In this document: positions 44,745-54,270 of the stretch, in pieces | How the letters are laid out: each line of letters starts with the position of its first letter | How positions within the stretch are numbered: the stretch's first letter is position 1 | Assembly: GCA_017882405.1 (NCBI GenBank) | Contig: JADGPO010000045.1 | Span: 1-64,000, forward strand | DNA length: 64,000 bases | Source of the DNA: Solirubrobacteraceae bacterium | GTDB lineage: Bacteria > Actinomycetota > Thermoleophilia > Solirubrobacterales > Solirubrobacteraceae | Direction: 5' to 3' | Notes under the pieces: generated by a model | Database searches by the model: none | What the model was told of the DNA's origin: nothing | The model's input: the letters and a program-made list of their open reading frames with translations, nothing else | Translations under genes and position numbers: made by a program

Positions 44745-45380
44745 ATGGCCGGTGGTGCCGCCGCACATCTTGCATTCGAGCACGTTTACGAGCCGGGCGA
44801 CAGCCCGTGGACCCTGCTGCTGCTGCACGGCACCGGGGGCGACGAGCACGACCTCGTCGGGCTGGGGCGCCAGCTGGCACCCGGCGCGGCGCTGCTCTCG
44901 CCGCGCGGAAAGGTGCTGGAGAACGGGATGCCGCGCTTCTTCCGCCGTCTGGCGGTGGGACAGCTGGACATTCCCGACCTACTGGCGCGCACCGACGAGC
45001 TGGCCGCGTTCGTCGGCGGGGCGGCCGGCGCGTACCAGCTGGACCTGGGACGGGTGGTCGCCGTCGGCCTGTCCAATGGCGCGAACATCGCCGCCAGCCT
45101 CCTGCTCCGGCGCCCCGGCGTGCTGCGCGGCGCCGCGCTGCTGCGCCCGATGCTCCCCTACGAGCCGGAGCGCGAGCCCGACCTGACCGGCGCCGATGTG
45201 CTGATCGCCGCCGGCGAGAGCGACCCGTACTCGTCGCCCGACCAGGTGCTGCGCCTGAGGGAGATCCTGGACAGCGCCGGCGCGCGGGTGACGACGACCG
45301 TCGAGCCCGGAGCAGGTCACGGCCTGACGCCGAACGACCTCCAGCGCCTGGCGGAGTGGCTCGCCGACCTGACGCGCTGA
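44745..45380 (+). CDS. mhqD: Phospholipase/carboxylesterase, MhqD type
   Basis: A 211-residue alpha/beta-hydrolase of the carboxylesterase/phospholipase family. The oxyanion region is LLLHGTGGDEHDLVGL. The nucleophile is Ser110 in VGLSNGAN, with Asp160 (GESDPYSS) and His192 (GAGHGLT) completing the triad. It starts at ATG 44745, three bases after mhqO, so they form an operon. In the Bacillus mhq system the equivalent hydrolase is co-induced by quinones. The natural ester substrate is unknown. Confidence 0.88.
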   Translation: MAGGAAAHLAFEHVYEPGDSPWTLLLLHGTGGDEHDLVGLGRQLAPGAALLSPRGKVLENGMPRFFRRLAVGQLDIPDLLARTDELAAFVGGAAGAYQLDLGRVVAVGLSNGANIAASLLLRRPGVLRGAALLRPMLPYEPEREPDLTGADVLIAAGESDPYSSPDQVLRLREILDSAGARVTTTVEPGAGHGLTPNDLQRLAEWLADLTR

Positions 45381-45381
45381 G

Positions 45382-45888
45382 CTACTCGGTGCAGGTGGCG
45401 GCGGCGCGCGGCGCCATCCGCCCGAACACCTCGGCCAGCGCCTCCAGGTCGTCGGCGCCCAGGCGATCGAAGAACTCGCGCTGGACGGAGGCGAAGTGGG
45501 TGCGCTGGGCGGCGCGCATCAGCTCCAGGCCCGCCTCCGTCAGGTGCGCCTCCACGGCCCGCGCGTCCTCGGGGCAGGGCTCGCGGACGATCAGCCCGCG
45601 CACCTCCAGCGAGGCGGCGATCCGCGAGACCCGGCTGAGGCTGAGCCCGGCTGCGCTCGCCAGCGCGGACAGGCGCAGGCAACGATCAGCAGCGGCCGCC
45701 AGGCGCGCCAGGAGCTCGAGGCTGGAGAGGGTCAGCCCGTAGCGCGCGTCGAGCTCGGCATCGAGCATCCGCGTGAGCTGCTTGTGGGTCTCCAGCAGCC
45801 CGATCCAGGCATCGGCGTGGCGATCTGACCAGGTGGCGACGCCGTCGTCGCCGACGAGGTAGGAGTTCGATGTCCGCGCGGTCGCCAT
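45382..45888 (-). CDS. mhqR: MarR-family regulator, probable MhqR-type repressor
   Basis: A 168-residue MarR regulator. The dimer helix GLLETHKQLTRMLDAELDARYG is followed by a winged helix-turn-helix (LRLSALASAAGLSLSRVSRIAASLEVRG, in two parts) and the wing LIVREPCPEDARAVEAHLTE. Its stop lies next to the mhqD stop. Its own upstream region contains the same CTTG-N6-CAAG element found twice at the mhqO promoter, which makes it the probable repressor of both. A cysteine is present in the wing (EPCPED), a possible quinone sensor. Confidence 0.85.
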   Translation of the reverse strand: MATARTSNSYLVGDDGVATWSDRHADAWIGLLETHKQLTRMLDAELDARYGLTLSSLELLARLAAAADRCLRLSALASAAGLSLSRVSRIAASLEVRGLIVREPCPEDARAVEAHLTEAGLELMRAAQRTHFASVQREFFDRLGADDLEALAEVFGRMAPRAAATCTE

Positions 45889-45912
45889 TGTGTCCCTGTT
45901 AGTCTACCGACT

Positions 45913-45928
45913 ACTTGTTAGCGCAAGT
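45913..45928 (-). promoter_or_regulatory. CTTG-N6-CAAG operator upstream of mhqR
   Basis: ACTTG (45913-45917), a six-base spacer and CAAGT (45924-45928) form an inverted repeat 25-40 bases upstream of the mhqR start. The spacing is identical to both sites at mhqO, indicating autoregulation. Confidence 0.55.
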
Positions 45929-45988
45929 TTCATGGCCGGCGCGTCGCGGGTAACCGGTGCGTGTCGCCTCTTCGCAGAAGGAGCCTGA

Positions 45989-46294
45989 ATGTCCTCACAA
46001 GATCCCCACACCGGACCACGTCACGAGCCTGAGCGCATCTACGAGCGCGATCCCGATCCCGCCGAGGCGGCCGACCGCCCGCTGGAGCCCAAGTCCTCGT
46101 CACAGCCACTGCACGCCACCGATGAACCGGACGACGCGCAGCAGGCCCAGGATCCCCACCACGCCCTGAACACCCACGTGGGCGACCCCGATCCCGACGC
46201 CGACTCGGACCCGTACCGCACACCCACGACCGAGGACGACGACGAGCACGCCTCCGGGACCCGCGGCAGCGGCCAGGGCGCCGAGGACCGCTGA
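45989..46294 (+). CDS. Small acidic Asp/Pro-rich protein
   Basis: A 101-residue hydrophilic, probably disordered protein (opening SSQDPHTGPRHEPERIYERD), very rich in Asp, Glu, Pro, His and Thr, with no cysteine or membrane segment. AGAAGGAGCC just upstream of ATG 45989 is an excellent ribosome site, and codon bias is normal. I do not recognise a family. A stem-loop follows about 45 bases after its stop. Confidence 0.65.
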   Translation: MSSQDPHTGPRHEPERIYERDPDPAEAADRPLEPKSSSQPLHATDEPDDAQQAQDPHHALNTHVGDPDPDADSDPYRTPTTEDDDEHASGTRGSGQGAEDR

Positions 46295-46338
46295 GCGCAA
46301 TCGGCCCCGCCGGCGTTCGCGGGCCGGCGCAGCGACAA

Positions 46339-46371
46339 TACAGGGATCAGCCCGCCGTTTAGATCCCTGTA
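46339..46371. promoter_or_regulatory. 10-bp inverted repeat just upstream of nadE
   Basis: TACAGGGATC (46339-46348) and GATCCCTGTA (46362-46371) are perfect inverted copies with a 13-base spacer, ending 13 bases before the nadE start. It could be an operator for an NAD-biosynthesis repressor, or a hairpin ending the preceding small gene. Confidence 0.5.
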
Positions 46372-46384
46372 CCGCCACGGCTAC

Positions 46385-48415
46385 GTGCGCGTGGCGGCGG
46401 CCGTCCCGCACGTCCGAGTGGGCGACCCGGGCTTCAACGCCGAGCACACCGCCGGGCTGGCCCGGCGCGCCCACGAGACGGGCGCCGCGGTGGTGGTGTT
46501 CCCCGAGCTGGGGCTGGCGGGCTACTCCAGCGAGGACCTGTTTCACCAGGCCGCCCTGCTCGATGCCGTCGAGGCGGCCCTCGAGCACCTGGTCGCCGTC
46601 AGCTTGGACCTGCGCCCCGTGCTGCTCGTGGGAGCGCCGGTGCGCGCCGAGGGCGGGCTGTTCAACGCCGCGATCGCCATCCGCCACGGCCAGATCCTGG
46701 GCGCCACGCCCAAGACCTACGTGCCCGAGTACCACGAGTACTACGAGAAGCGACAGTTCCGAGCCGCGCGCGACGTGATCGGCGATCGGCTGACGCTGGC
46801 CGGGGCCACCGTGCCCTTCGGTCCCAACCTGGTCTACGCGTGCCGTGACGTGCGCGACTTCGCCCTGCACGTGGAGATCTGCGAGGACCTGTGGAGTCCG
46901 ATTGCACCCAGCACGTACGGAGCGTTGGCCGGCGCGACCGTGCTCACCAACCTGTCGGCGAGCAATATCACGATCGGCAAATCAGGCTTCCGGCGCATGC
47001 TGTGTGAATCCCAGTCGGCCAAGACCGTCTCGGCCTACGTGTTCGCGGCCGCCGGCCTGGGCGAGTCGACGACCGACATGGCATGGGACGGCCAGGCGCT
47101 GATCTGCGAGAACGGCGACCTGCTGTCCGAGTCCGAGCGCTTCTCCGACGAGGAGCAGCTGATCGTCGGCGACATCGACCTGGACCGCATCCTGTCTGAC
47201 CGGATGAGCATCTCCAGCTATGGGGACACGATCGGTGACGAGCGCGAGCGCCTGCGCACGTTTCGCCGGATCGAGTTCGAGCTCGACCCGCACTCCGCGC
47301 CCGAGGCGTCTGAGACCCTGAGCCGCCGCGTCGAGCGCTTCCCCTACGTGCCGTCGGACCCGGCCAGCCGCAACGAGCGCTGCGAGGAGGTCTACAACAT
47401 CCAGGTCAGGGGGCTGGAGACCCGCCTGCGGGCCACCGGGATCAAGAAGATCGTGATCGGGGTCTCCGGGGGGCTGGACAGCACCCACGCGCTGATCGTT
47501 GCCGCGCGCGCCGCCGACCGCCTCGGGCTGCCGCGTACCAACGTGCTCGGCTACACGCTGCCGGGCTTCGCCACCAGCCCGCGAACGCTGGAGAACGCCC
47601 ACGCATTGATGAAGGCGCTGGGCGTCACCGCCGCCGAGCTGGACATCCGCCCCTCGGCCACGCAGATGCTGCGCGACCTGCAACACCCGGCCGCCGAGGG
47701 CGAGCCCCAGTACGACGTGACCTATGAGAACGTCCAGGCGGGGGAGCGCACCTCGCACCTGTTCCGGCTGGCCAACTACCACCGCGCGCTGGTGCTGGGC
47801 ACCGGCGACCTGTCAGAGCTGGCCCTCGGATGGAGCACCTACGGCGTCGGCGACCAGATGTCGCATTACAACGTCAACGCCTCGGTTCCCAAGACGCTGA
47901 TCCGCTTCCTGCTGCGCTGGGCGATCGGCGCCAACCTGTTCGGCGAGGAGGCCAACCGGGTGCTGGCCTCGGTGCTCGAGACGGCGATCTCGCCCGAGCT
48001 GGTCCCCGGCGGCGACGACGCCGGCGACGGCCCCCACCAGGACTCCGAGCAGACGGTCGGCCCCTATGAGCTCCAGGACTTCTTCCTGTACTACATCCTG
48101 CGCTTCGGCTACCGGCCCAGCAAGGTCGCGTTCCTGGCCGAGTACGCCTGGGGCGATCGCAGCCGGGGAGATTGGCCCGACCTGATCCCCGAGGACCGGC
48201 GCAACCAGTACTCGCTGCACGAGATCCGCCACTGGCTGGAGGTGTTCCTGCAGCGGTTCTTCGCCAGCAGCCAGTTCAAGCGCTCGGCGATGCCCAACGC
48301 CCCCAAGGTGGGCTCGGGCGGATCGCTGTCGCCGCGCTCTGACTGGCGCGCGCCGTCGGACGGGAACGCCACCGCGTGGCTGCAGGAACTCCGCGCGGGC
48401 GTGCCTGAGGAATAA
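46385..48415 (+). CDS. nadE: Glutamine-dependent NAD+ synthetase
   Basis: A 676-residue enzyme making NAD+ from deamido-NAD+, ATP and glutamine, the last step of NAD biosynthesis. The N-terminal nitrilase-like glutaminase has Glu in [18 protein letters not shown], Lys in [20 protein letters not shown] and Cys in [11 protein letters not shown]. The C-terminal synthetase has the P-loop [13 protein letters not shown] and the blocks [17 protein letters not shown] and [14 protein letters not shown]. Length matches the large bacterial type. It starts at GTG 46385. The next gene follows after eight bases. Confidence 0.95.
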   Translation: MRVAAAVPHVRVGDPGFNAEHTAGLARRAHETGAAVVVFPELGLAGYSSEDLFHQAALLDAVEAALEHLVAVSLDLRPVLLVGAPVRAEGGLFNAAIAIRHGQILGATPKTYVPEYHEYYEKRQFRAARDVIGDRLTLAGATVPFGPNLVYACRDVRDFALHVEICEDLWSPIAPSTYGALAGATVLTNLSASNITIGKSGFRRMLCESQSAKTVSAYVFAAAGLGESTTDMAWDGQALICENGDLLSESERFSDEEQLIVGDIDLDRILSDRMSISSYGDTIGDERERLRTFRRIEFELDPHSAPEASETLSRRVERFPYVPSDPASRNERCEEVYNIQVRGLETRLRATGIKKIVIGVSGGLDSTHALIVAARAADRLGLPRTNVLGYTLPGFATSPRTLENAHALMKALGVTAAELDIRPSATQMLRDLQHPAAEGEPQYDVTYENVQAGERTSHLFRLANYHRALVLGTGDLSELALGWSTYGVGDQMSHYNVNASVPKTLIRFLLRWAIGANLFGEEANRVLASVLETAISPELVPGGDDAGDGPHQDSEQTVGPYELQDFFLYYILRFGYRPSKVAFLAEYAWGDRSRGDWPDLIPEDRRNQYSLHEIRHWLEVFLQRFFASSQFKRSAMPNAPKVGSGGSLSPRSDWRAPSDGNATAWLQELRAGVPEE

Positions 48416-48423
48416 TCACGGTC

Positions 48424-48792
48424 ATGCCCACGGAACCCGAACCGCTCACCCTGGCCGAGGTCGTCCGCCGCGCCTGCGCGCTGGTCGATCCCGACGACAC
48501 CGATCCCGTCGTGGGCGACTTCGAGCGCTACTTCGAGGACGCCGACGAGCCGATCCGGGCACTCGACGATGTCGAGGCACGGGTGGCCACCGTGCTCGCC
48601 GACCTCGACCCGGCAGTCGCCAACGGCTCCCTGTCGGTGGCCGGCGCGGTCACCGTGTACCTCCAGTACCGTCGCGACGAGTACGGCGTCGAGCCTGCCA
48701 AGCTGCTGCGGCTGGCGGCCGGGGCCGAATGGAAGGGCAAGCCGCCCGAGGTCGTGGTCGCCTGGCTGGGCGACCGCGACATCAAGCTTTAG
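48424..48792 (+). CDS. Hypothetical acidic protein downstream of nadE
   Basis: A 122-residue protein, mostly helical (LTLAEVVRRACALVDPDDTD; VVGDFERYFEDADEPIRALD; EARVATVLADLDPAVANG), ending AEWKGKPPEVVVAWLGDRDI. It is unrecognised. It starts eight bases after nadE and is probably co-transcribed with it. Its last 11 bases overlap the stop end of the convergent XdhC-like gene. Confidence 0.75.
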   Translation: MPTEPEPLTLAEVVRRACALVDPDDTDPVVGDFERYFEDADEPIRALDDVEARVATVLADLDPAVANGSLSVAGAVTVYLQYRRDEYGVEPAKLLRLAAGAEWKGKPPEVVVAWLGDRDIKL

Positions 48793-49933
48793 TGCCCACG
48801 CGGTCGGCCACCTGGTCGCGACCGTGGATCGGCCCGCTGGTCTGCCGCAGCGGCCGGGCGGCGCGCTGAGCGCGGTCGGCGATGATCTCGGCAAGCACCG
48901 AAACGGCCGTCTCCTCGGCCGTGCGGCTGCCGATGTCCAGCCCGCAGGGAGCGTGGATGCGGGCCAGGTCGGCCTCGCTGACACCGGAGTCGAGCAGCCG
49001 GCGCTCCCGGTCGGCGGTCGTCTTGCGGCTGCCCAGCGCGCCGATGTACCCGGCGCCTGAGGCCAGTGCGGCGATCAGGGCCGGCTCGTCGAACTTGGAG
49101 TCATGGGTGAACACCAGCACGGCGTCGCGCGGGCCCAGCTCCAGGTCTGCCATGACCTCCTGGGGCCAGCCGATCCGCACGTCGGCGACGGTGGTGAAGC
49201 GCGGCGAGCGGGCGAAGCGATCTCGCGCGTCGGCGATCGTGACCTGGTAACCGATCGCCGAGGCGAACGGGGCCAGCGCCGCCGAGAAATCGATCGCCCC
49301 GATGATGAACATCTCCGGCGGCAGCGCGTAGGCGCGGATGTGGACGCGCTGGTCGTCGCCCAGCGTGGCGCCGTCGGCGCCGAAGCGGCGCACGGTCGTC
49401 TTGCCCTCCTCCAGCAGGCCCAGGGCCTCGCGAGTCACGTTGCGGTCCAGCAGCTCGGAGCCGGCCAGGGTGCCCGTCACCGTGTCCTCGGTGACGGTGA
49501 GCCGGGCGCCGGCCTGCTCACCGTCCAGCAGCGTGGCCACCGCCGCTGGGCGCCCCTCGGCGTGCGCCTCGAGCGCGGCCAGCTCGGTCTGCCCGTCGGC
49601 GCCCGCCGGCTCGGAGATGAAGATGTGCACGGTCCCGCCGCACATCAGCCCGACGGTGCCCGCCAGCTCGTCGGAGATCCCATAGGTGAGAACGCCGGGG
49701 CCGCGATCGCCGGCCATGATCCCCTCGGCCTCGGCGACCACGGCGCCCTCTACGCAACCGCCGGTGATCGACCCCTCGATGTGGCCGTGCTCGTCGATCA
49801 CCATCATCGCGCCCTCGGGCAGCGGCGCGGAGCCCTCCACCTCGATCAGCAGCGCCTGCACGAAGCGACGGCCCTCGCGCAGCCACGCGACAGCCATCTC
49901 CTGGGTGGCGTTGACGACGCCCGAATCGATCAC
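48782..49933 (-). CDS. XdhC/CoxI-family molybdenum-enzyme maturation protein
   Basis: A 383-residue XdhC-type protein that in relatives binds and sulfurates molybdenum cofactor for insertion into xanthine or CO dehydrogenase-family enzymes. The N-terminal domain has EVEGSAPLPEGAMMVIDEHG, SITGGCVEGAVVAEAEGI and GLMCGGTVHIFI, with conserved cysteines. The C-terminal Rossmann-like domain has MFIIGAIDFSAALAPFAS and GYIGALGSRKT, with HAPCGLDIGSRTAEETAVSV. No molybdenum hydroxylase genes are in the window, so its client is elsewhere. Confidence 0.9.
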   Translation of the reverse strand: MIDSGVVNATQEMAVAWLREGRRFVQALLIEVEGSAPLPEGAMMVIDEHGHIEGSITGGCVEGAVVAEAEGIMAGDRGPGVLTYGISDELAGTVGLMCGGTVHIFISEPAGADGQTELAALEAHAEGRPAAVATLLDGEQAGARLTVTEDTVTGTLAGSELLDRNVTREALGLLEEGKTTVRRFGADGATLGDDQRVHIRAYALPPEMFIIGAIDFSAALAPFASAIGYQVTIADARDRFARSPRFTTVADVRIGWPQEVMADLELGPRDAVLVFTHDSKFDEPALIAALASGAGYIGALGSRKTTADRERRLLDSGVSEADLARIHAPCGLDIGSRTAEETAVSVLAEIIADRAQRAARPLRQTSGPIHGRDQVADRVGTKA

Positions 49934-49969
49934 TGCGCCGCCCGCCTCTCCATGTAGTAGGAATTAGTC

Positions 49970-50533
49970 ATGACCTTCACGCCCGGTACCTACACCCTAG
50001 GCCCTGAGAATGGCACCCTGTCGGTACGGACGGCGCGCAGCGGCGCCGCCGCCAAGGCAGGCCACGACCTGCTGATCGAGGTCGGCGCCTGGGAGGGCGT
50101 TATCAAGCTGGCCGAGGACCCGGCCGCCTCGTCGGTGACGCTGACCGCCGATGCGGGCTCGATGCGCGTGCTCGACGGCACCGGCGGGATGACCAAGCTC
50201 GACGAGGGAGACAAGACCGGGATCAAGCAGACGATCGACCAGGACGTCCTCAAGGGGACCGCGATCGCGTTCGAGTCCTCGGCCGTGCGGTCGGCCGACG
50301 CCCAGGCCGACAGCCTGAGGTTCGACGTCGACGTCGACGGCGAGCTGGAGCTGTTCGGCCGTCGGGCTCCGGTCTCGCTAACGCTCACGATCGATGACGG
50401 GGGCCACCTGGTCGCTGACGCAAAGCTCAAGCAGACCGCCTGGGGCATCAAGCCGTACTCGGCGCTGTTCGGCGCGCTCAAGGTCGCCGACGAGGTGCAG
50501 ATCGCCGTCGACGCGCAGCTGCCGGCCGCCTGA
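49970..50533 (+). CDS. yceI: YceI-family lipid-binding-type protein
   Basis: A 187-residue YceI-like beta-barrel (opening FTPGTYTLGPENGTLSVRTA; ELFGRRAPVSLTLTIDD; LKQTAWGIKPYSALFGALKV). YceI proteins form lipocalin-like barrels that bind polyisoprenoid-type ligands. There is no signal peptide, so this one is probably cytoplasmic. It starts at ATG 49970, divergent from the XdhC-like gene. Confidence 0.88.
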   Translation: MTFTPGTYTLGPENGTLSVRTARSGAAAKAGHDLLIEVGAWEGVIKLAEDPAASSVTLTADAGSMRVLDGTGGMTKLDEGDKTGIKQTIDQDVLKGTAIAFESSAVRSADAQADSLRFDVDVDGELELFGRRAPVSLTLTIDDGGHLVADAKLKQTAWGIKPYSALFGALKVADEVQIAVDAQLPAA

Positions 50534-50644
50534 GCTCGCGGCGCACGGTCGGTGTCGGCTGCGGGTGTCCTCATCGAAGGGCTGCCTCTCCTCCTCAAAC
50601 TCTGACCCTCTGATCGTAGCCCGGGCGATCGCCATCCCGAGCGG

Positions 50645-51652
50645 CTAAGCCAGCGCGGCCACGAAGCGCCAGTCCAGCACCTCGCCAGACCAGTCCTGGC
50701 GGTGCGCCGTGACCACGCTGCGCAGGCCGGCGATAGCGCCCCCGTCGGGCAGCGGCCTCAGGTCCTCCACCGTCAGGCTGCTGGTCAGCAGGTCCTCCTC
50801 GCGCACCGGTGCCGGGTGGTCGCAGCCGTGCCAGGCGAGTACCGCCGCCAGCCCGGGCAGGGCACGCGCCGCCTGATGAGCGGCCAGCCCGATGGCGTGA
50901 CCGCCGTAGACGAGCCGGAACCCGGTGCCGGTGGCGCGCGGGTCATGGTGCACGGTGGCGAGGTTCAGCGTCAGGCGCGACAGCTCGGTCGCGCACGTGA
51001 CCGGGTCGGCGACGTCGATCTCGAACCTGTCGCCGACCGACAGCTGGGCGGCGTGCGGTCCCTCGACGGCCTCGCGCAGAGCGCCCAGGTCCCAGCCACT
51101 CGCCAGCTCGGTCACCCCGTCCATGTCGACCTCGGCCCGCCCCGCGTTCACATCGTCCTCGTGTCCGGTCCGGGCTGCCGGGTCACGCAGCGGCAGCATC
51201 GCGCAGCGCTCGAAGTCCAGCACCGGGCGGCCCTCGCCGTCGGCCGTCCTGATCCGCAACACGGCCAGCCCCGTCGCCGGACGGTCGGGGCGGGAACGGT
51301 TCTGCTTGAGTGCGACCACTTCCGTCCTGGTGTGCAGCGTGTCGCCGATCGCGGGGAGGCGATGCAGTTGCAGCCCGCGGTAGAAGAGGTTCGCCCGCAC
51401 GCGGCGCGTGAGCACGCTGGAGTGGCCGATCGACACGTCGACGACCAGGCCGGGCGGCGCCGGGACGATCCCGCCGAACACGGTGCGGGCCAGCGCGTGG
51501 TCGAGCGTGGCCGTCGTGCGATCGCCGAGAACCGCCTGGTGCAGGGCGGCGTGACCGCTGGTGAGCGTCAGCGCGGGGGCGCCGAGCCGGTCGCCGATCC
51601 GCAGATCCTCGAAGTAGGGGCCGCCGATGTCGGCCGCGGCCGTGGGGCTCAT
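50645..51652 (-). CDS. MaoC-like double-hotdog acyl dehydratase family protein
   Basis: A 335-residue protein with two hotdog-fold halves. The N-terminal half contains YFEDLRIGDRLGAPALTLTS and ARTVFGGIVPAPPGLVVDVS, and the second half VYGGHAIGLAAHQAARALPG with the hydratase-like His and Asp region. It is related to MaoC/mesaconyl-CoA hydratase-type proteins acting on acyl-CoA. ATG 51652 overlaps the stop of the SDR gene by four bases, so the two are coupled and probably act in the same pathway. The substrate is unknown. Confidence 0.8.
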   Translation of the reverse strand: MSPTAAADIGGPYFEDLRIGDRLGAPALTLTSGHAALHQAVLGDRTTATLDHALARTVFGGIVPAPPGLVVDVSIGHSSVLTRRVRANLFYRGLQLHRLPAIGDTLHTRTEVVALKQNRSRPDRPATGLAVLRIRTADGEGRPVLDFERCAMLPLRDPAARTGHEDDVNAGRAEVDMDGVTELASGWDLGALREAVEGPHAAQLSVGDRFEIDVADPVTCATELSRLTLNLATVHHDPRATGTGFRLVYGGHAIGLAAHQAARALPGLAAVLAWHGCDHPAPVREEDLLTSSLTVEDLRPLPDGGAIAGLRSVVTAHRQDWSGEVLDWRFVAALA

Positions 51653-52455
51653 GCGCCCGGTTGGGCCAGCTGGGCCTGCAGGCGACGCATACCGGCCAGC
51701 CACCGCTCGTAGTCGGCGCCCTTGCGCTCAAAGAAGGCGCCCACCTCCGGGTGCGGGAGGATCAGGAAGCGCTCTTGTGCCACACCCTCCAGCACCAGCC
51801 GCGCCACCTCATCAGGGTGCAGGACCTCCCCGGCGGCGCGGACGACCCGCGCTCCCAGGGACTCCAGCGCACCCGTGGGACCTGCGTTGAGCATCGCGGT
51901 GTCGACGCCCATCGGGCAAACGCAGCTCACCCGCAGTCCCCGATCGCCGTAGGTGACCGAGAGCCACTCGGCGAACGCCACGGCCGCGTGCTTGCTGACC
52001 GCATAGGGTGCCGACCCGATCTGCGTGAGCAGACCGGCGGCCGAGGCGGTCGCCACGAAGTACCCCTCGCCCCGTTGCAGCCAGTCGGGCAGCAGCAGGC
52101 GCGCGAGCCGCACGTGCTGGCGGACGTTGACCTCCAGCGCCAGGTCCCAGGTCTCCTCCGGGGTCTCGATCGGATCGGTGCCCACCGCCACGCCGGCGTT
52201 GGCAAAGCAGACGTCGACGGGGCCGAGCGCGTCGCGGACGGCGGCGACCATCTCCTGCAGTGCGGCACCGTCGGTCAGGTCGCAGGGCAATGAAACATGG
52301 GCGCCGCCCAGCTGCGAGCCCACGCCCTGCAGATCCTCGGCCAGCACGTCGGTGATCGCCACGCGGGCGCCGGCGTCGGCGCAGGCCAGCGCCAGCGAGC
52401 GACCGATGCCGCGGGCGGCTCCGGTGACGAGGACGGTGCGGGCGCCGAGCTTCAT
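51649..52455 (-). CDS. Short-chain dehydrogenase/reductase
   Basis: A 268-residue SDR. The cofactor motif is [20 protein letters not shown] (TGxxxGIG), the NAG motif is [10 protein letters not shown], and the catalytic Ser-Tyr-Lys is in [20 protein letters not shown]. The motif for NAD(H) or NADP(H) preference is not decisive. It is first of a two-gene unit with the MaoC-like protein, a combination typical of acyl or hydroxyacyl chemistry. Confidence 0.9.
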   Translation of the reverse strand: MKLGARTVLVTGAARGIGRSLALACADAGARVAITDVLAEDLQGVGSQLGGAHVSLPCDLTDGAALQEMVAAVRDALGPVDVCFANAGVAVGTDPIETPEETWDLALEVNVRQHVRLARLLLPDWLQRGEGYFVATASAAGLLTQIGSAPYAVSKHAAVAFAEWLSVTYGDRGLRVSCVCPMGVDTAMLNAGPTGALESLGARVVRAAGEVLHPDEVARLVLEGVAQERFLILPHPEVGAFFERKGADYERWLAGMRRLQAQLAQPGA

Positions 52456-52912
52456 GGCGTCAGGGGCGGTTGCACGGGCGCGGAGGCTATTGGTTCAGGC
52501 GCGTCACCAGCGGGTGGCTCGTCGCCGGGCTATCACCAGTGGCGGAGTGTGCCCGCCCGGTCCGCGGTCCCTGCCCATCGCCCTGGGGCCCCGCGCCACG
52601 GGCAGACATGAGCCGTCCGACCCGCAACGGCAGGCTGAGGTCGATGCGTGTCCGCCCACCGCTGTGCGGGCGGCCGACGCCAGATGCCGAGCCGAGCCGA
52701 GCCTGCGCGGCGCCAGGCGCAGATCGTGGCGCTCCACCCCTCCGAGCAGCCAATCGACTTCGCCACTCGAGGCGACGCGAACCCAGCGGCCGAAAGCTGG
52801 TCGGTCGCGCGCCACGGGTCGGTGCATCGGCTACGGACATCGCCGGGAACGCCTCTACCGCCACCCAGTCCGGAGCGGCTCACGTCAATTTCTAGGTGTG
52901 AACCTCGCCTGC
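52456..52912. other. 457-base stretch without a supported gene
   Basis: Several overlapping frames are open here simply because of high GC. None has a ribosome site plus recognisable homology. It lies upstream of the SDR start on one side and after the HD-GYP stop on the other. I see no hairpin or repeat of note. Confidence 0.5.
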
Positions 52913-53932
52913 CTACACGACCGCTGACGTGATTGGTGCATCGTCCCTTCGGTCGTAGAGGTGCAGAAAAGCCTCCACCACCTGAGGGTCGAACTGACTT
53001 CCGCTGCAGCGTACGAGCTCGCGCTTGGCTTCCTCGGTCGCTCGGGCAGAGCTGTACGGTCTTGGACGGGTGATCGCGTCGAAGGTGTCGACGACGGACA
53101 CGATGCGGGCCGGGAGCGGGATCTCCTCTCGCATCAGCCCCGCCGGGTAACCCGCGCCGTCCCATCTCTCGTGGTGGGCAATGGCGATCTTCTCCCCCAT
53201 CTGCAGGATTTCGCTTTCGCTTCCCGCCAGCAGCTGTGCGCCTAGCACCGTGTGCCGTTGCATCGTCGAGCGCTCCTCCGAGGTGAGTGTCCCCGGCTTG
53301 AGCAGGATCTGGTCGGGGATTCCGATCTTTCCGACGTCGTGCAGCGGAGCGGCCTCGCGGATCACTCCCACCAGACCAGCACGCATCCCCAGGCGCGAGG
53401 CCAGTCGAGCCGAGTTGCCGCCGACCCTCCTGGTGTGTTGCGCGGTCTCGTTGTCACGGAACTCGGCGGCCAGCGCCAAGCTGTGAAGCGTCTCGGCCCG
53501 GGATCGGAACAGGTCGTCGGTTCGTTCGCGAACCATCGCCTCGAGGTCGTCACGAGCGCGGAGCCGCTGGCTGATGTCATGGCTGACAACGCAGAAACCC
53601 ACCAGTGCGCCAGTGTCCATGATCCTTGACAACGTGACCGAGACCTGAACCAGGGCGCCGCTCTTGCTCATGCTCTGGGTATCTACCTTGACGGTGGCTC
53701 CCCGCGCGACGGCGGCCCACACCCGGCGCTCTCCTCCCGCTCTGGCGGGTGGAACGAGGATGTTCAGCGGCTGCCCGATGATCTCCTTCTCCGTGTACCC
53801 ATAGAGTGCCACCGCTGCCCGGTTCCAGGTCAGGATCCTCCCGGTGACGTCGGCGCTGACGATGGCTTCGTTCGCGGCATCCACCAGGGCTGCATAACGT
53901 GTCTCCGCCGTGGCGGCGGGCCGGTGCTTCAC
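52913..53932 (-). CDS. PAS-HD-GYP cyclic-di-GMP phosphodiesterase-type protein
   Basis: A protein of about 339 residues. An N-terminal PAS domain (YAALVDAANEAIVSADVTGR, GYTEKEIIGQPLNILVPP) is followed by an HD-GYP domain with all signature blocks: HTRRVGGN, HDVGKIGIPDQILLKPG, HHERWDGAGYPAGL and VVDTFDAITRPRPY. Active members hydrolyse c-di-GMP using a di- or tri-metal centre, and all expected ligands look present. GTG 53932 is preferred, with AGAGAGGG upstream; an earlier GTG at 53989 is possible. It is divergent from the fused HD-GYP/HDOD gene. Confidence 0.9.
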   Translation of the reverse strand: MKHRPAATAETRYAALVDAANEAIVSADVTGRILTWNRAAVALYGYTEKEIIGQPLNILVPPARAGGERRVWAAVARGATVKVDTQSMSKSGALVQVSVTLSRIMDTGALVGFCVVSHDISQRLRARDDLEAMVRERTDDLFRSRAETLHSLALAAEFRDNETAQHTRRVGGNSARLASRLGMRAGLVGVIREAAPLHDVGKIGIPDQILLKPGTLTSEERSTMQRHTVLGAQLLAGSESEILQMGEKIAIAHHERWDGAGYPAGLMREEIPLPARIVSVVDTFDAITRPRPYSSARATEEAKRELVRCSGSQFDPQVVEAFLHLYDRRDDAPITSAVV

Positions 53933-54270
53933 GGCAACCCTCTCTTCATGTTGCGGCAACGACAGCCACTGTCCGCAAGACTGACCCACCCCGGCTCCGT
54001 CCCGAGGCCAGGCTCGACGATACGCACACGCAGTCCCTCACGCAACTTTGATGAGGCTTTACTGAGCGTTACACCTAGAAGACTGTGCAAAGGCTATAAC
54101 CGCCGACAGGACTACCCCCCGACAGTCGACGTCACCTTGTAAAGCTCTTCGTCATTACTGCCGATGCACGGCGGAAGCGTCTCAAAGTCCATGCACGACA
54201 GCGCGCCGGTCGCCGCTGGCAAAGTCCACTGGACCGTCCGACCGGGGCGGTTGCAAGCGCGAGGCCAATC
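53933..54270. other. Divergent intergenic region between two HD-GYP-type genes
   Basis: About 338 bases, less GC-rich than the genes, presumably carrying both promoters. No coding frame is supported and I could not identify a clear -35/-10 pair or operator. Confidence 0.45.

Noticed and set aside
52487..52864. Overlapping reverse frames of 100-200 residues
   Set aside because: Arg/Gly/Pro-rich composition typical of shadow frames in GC-rich DNA; no homology.
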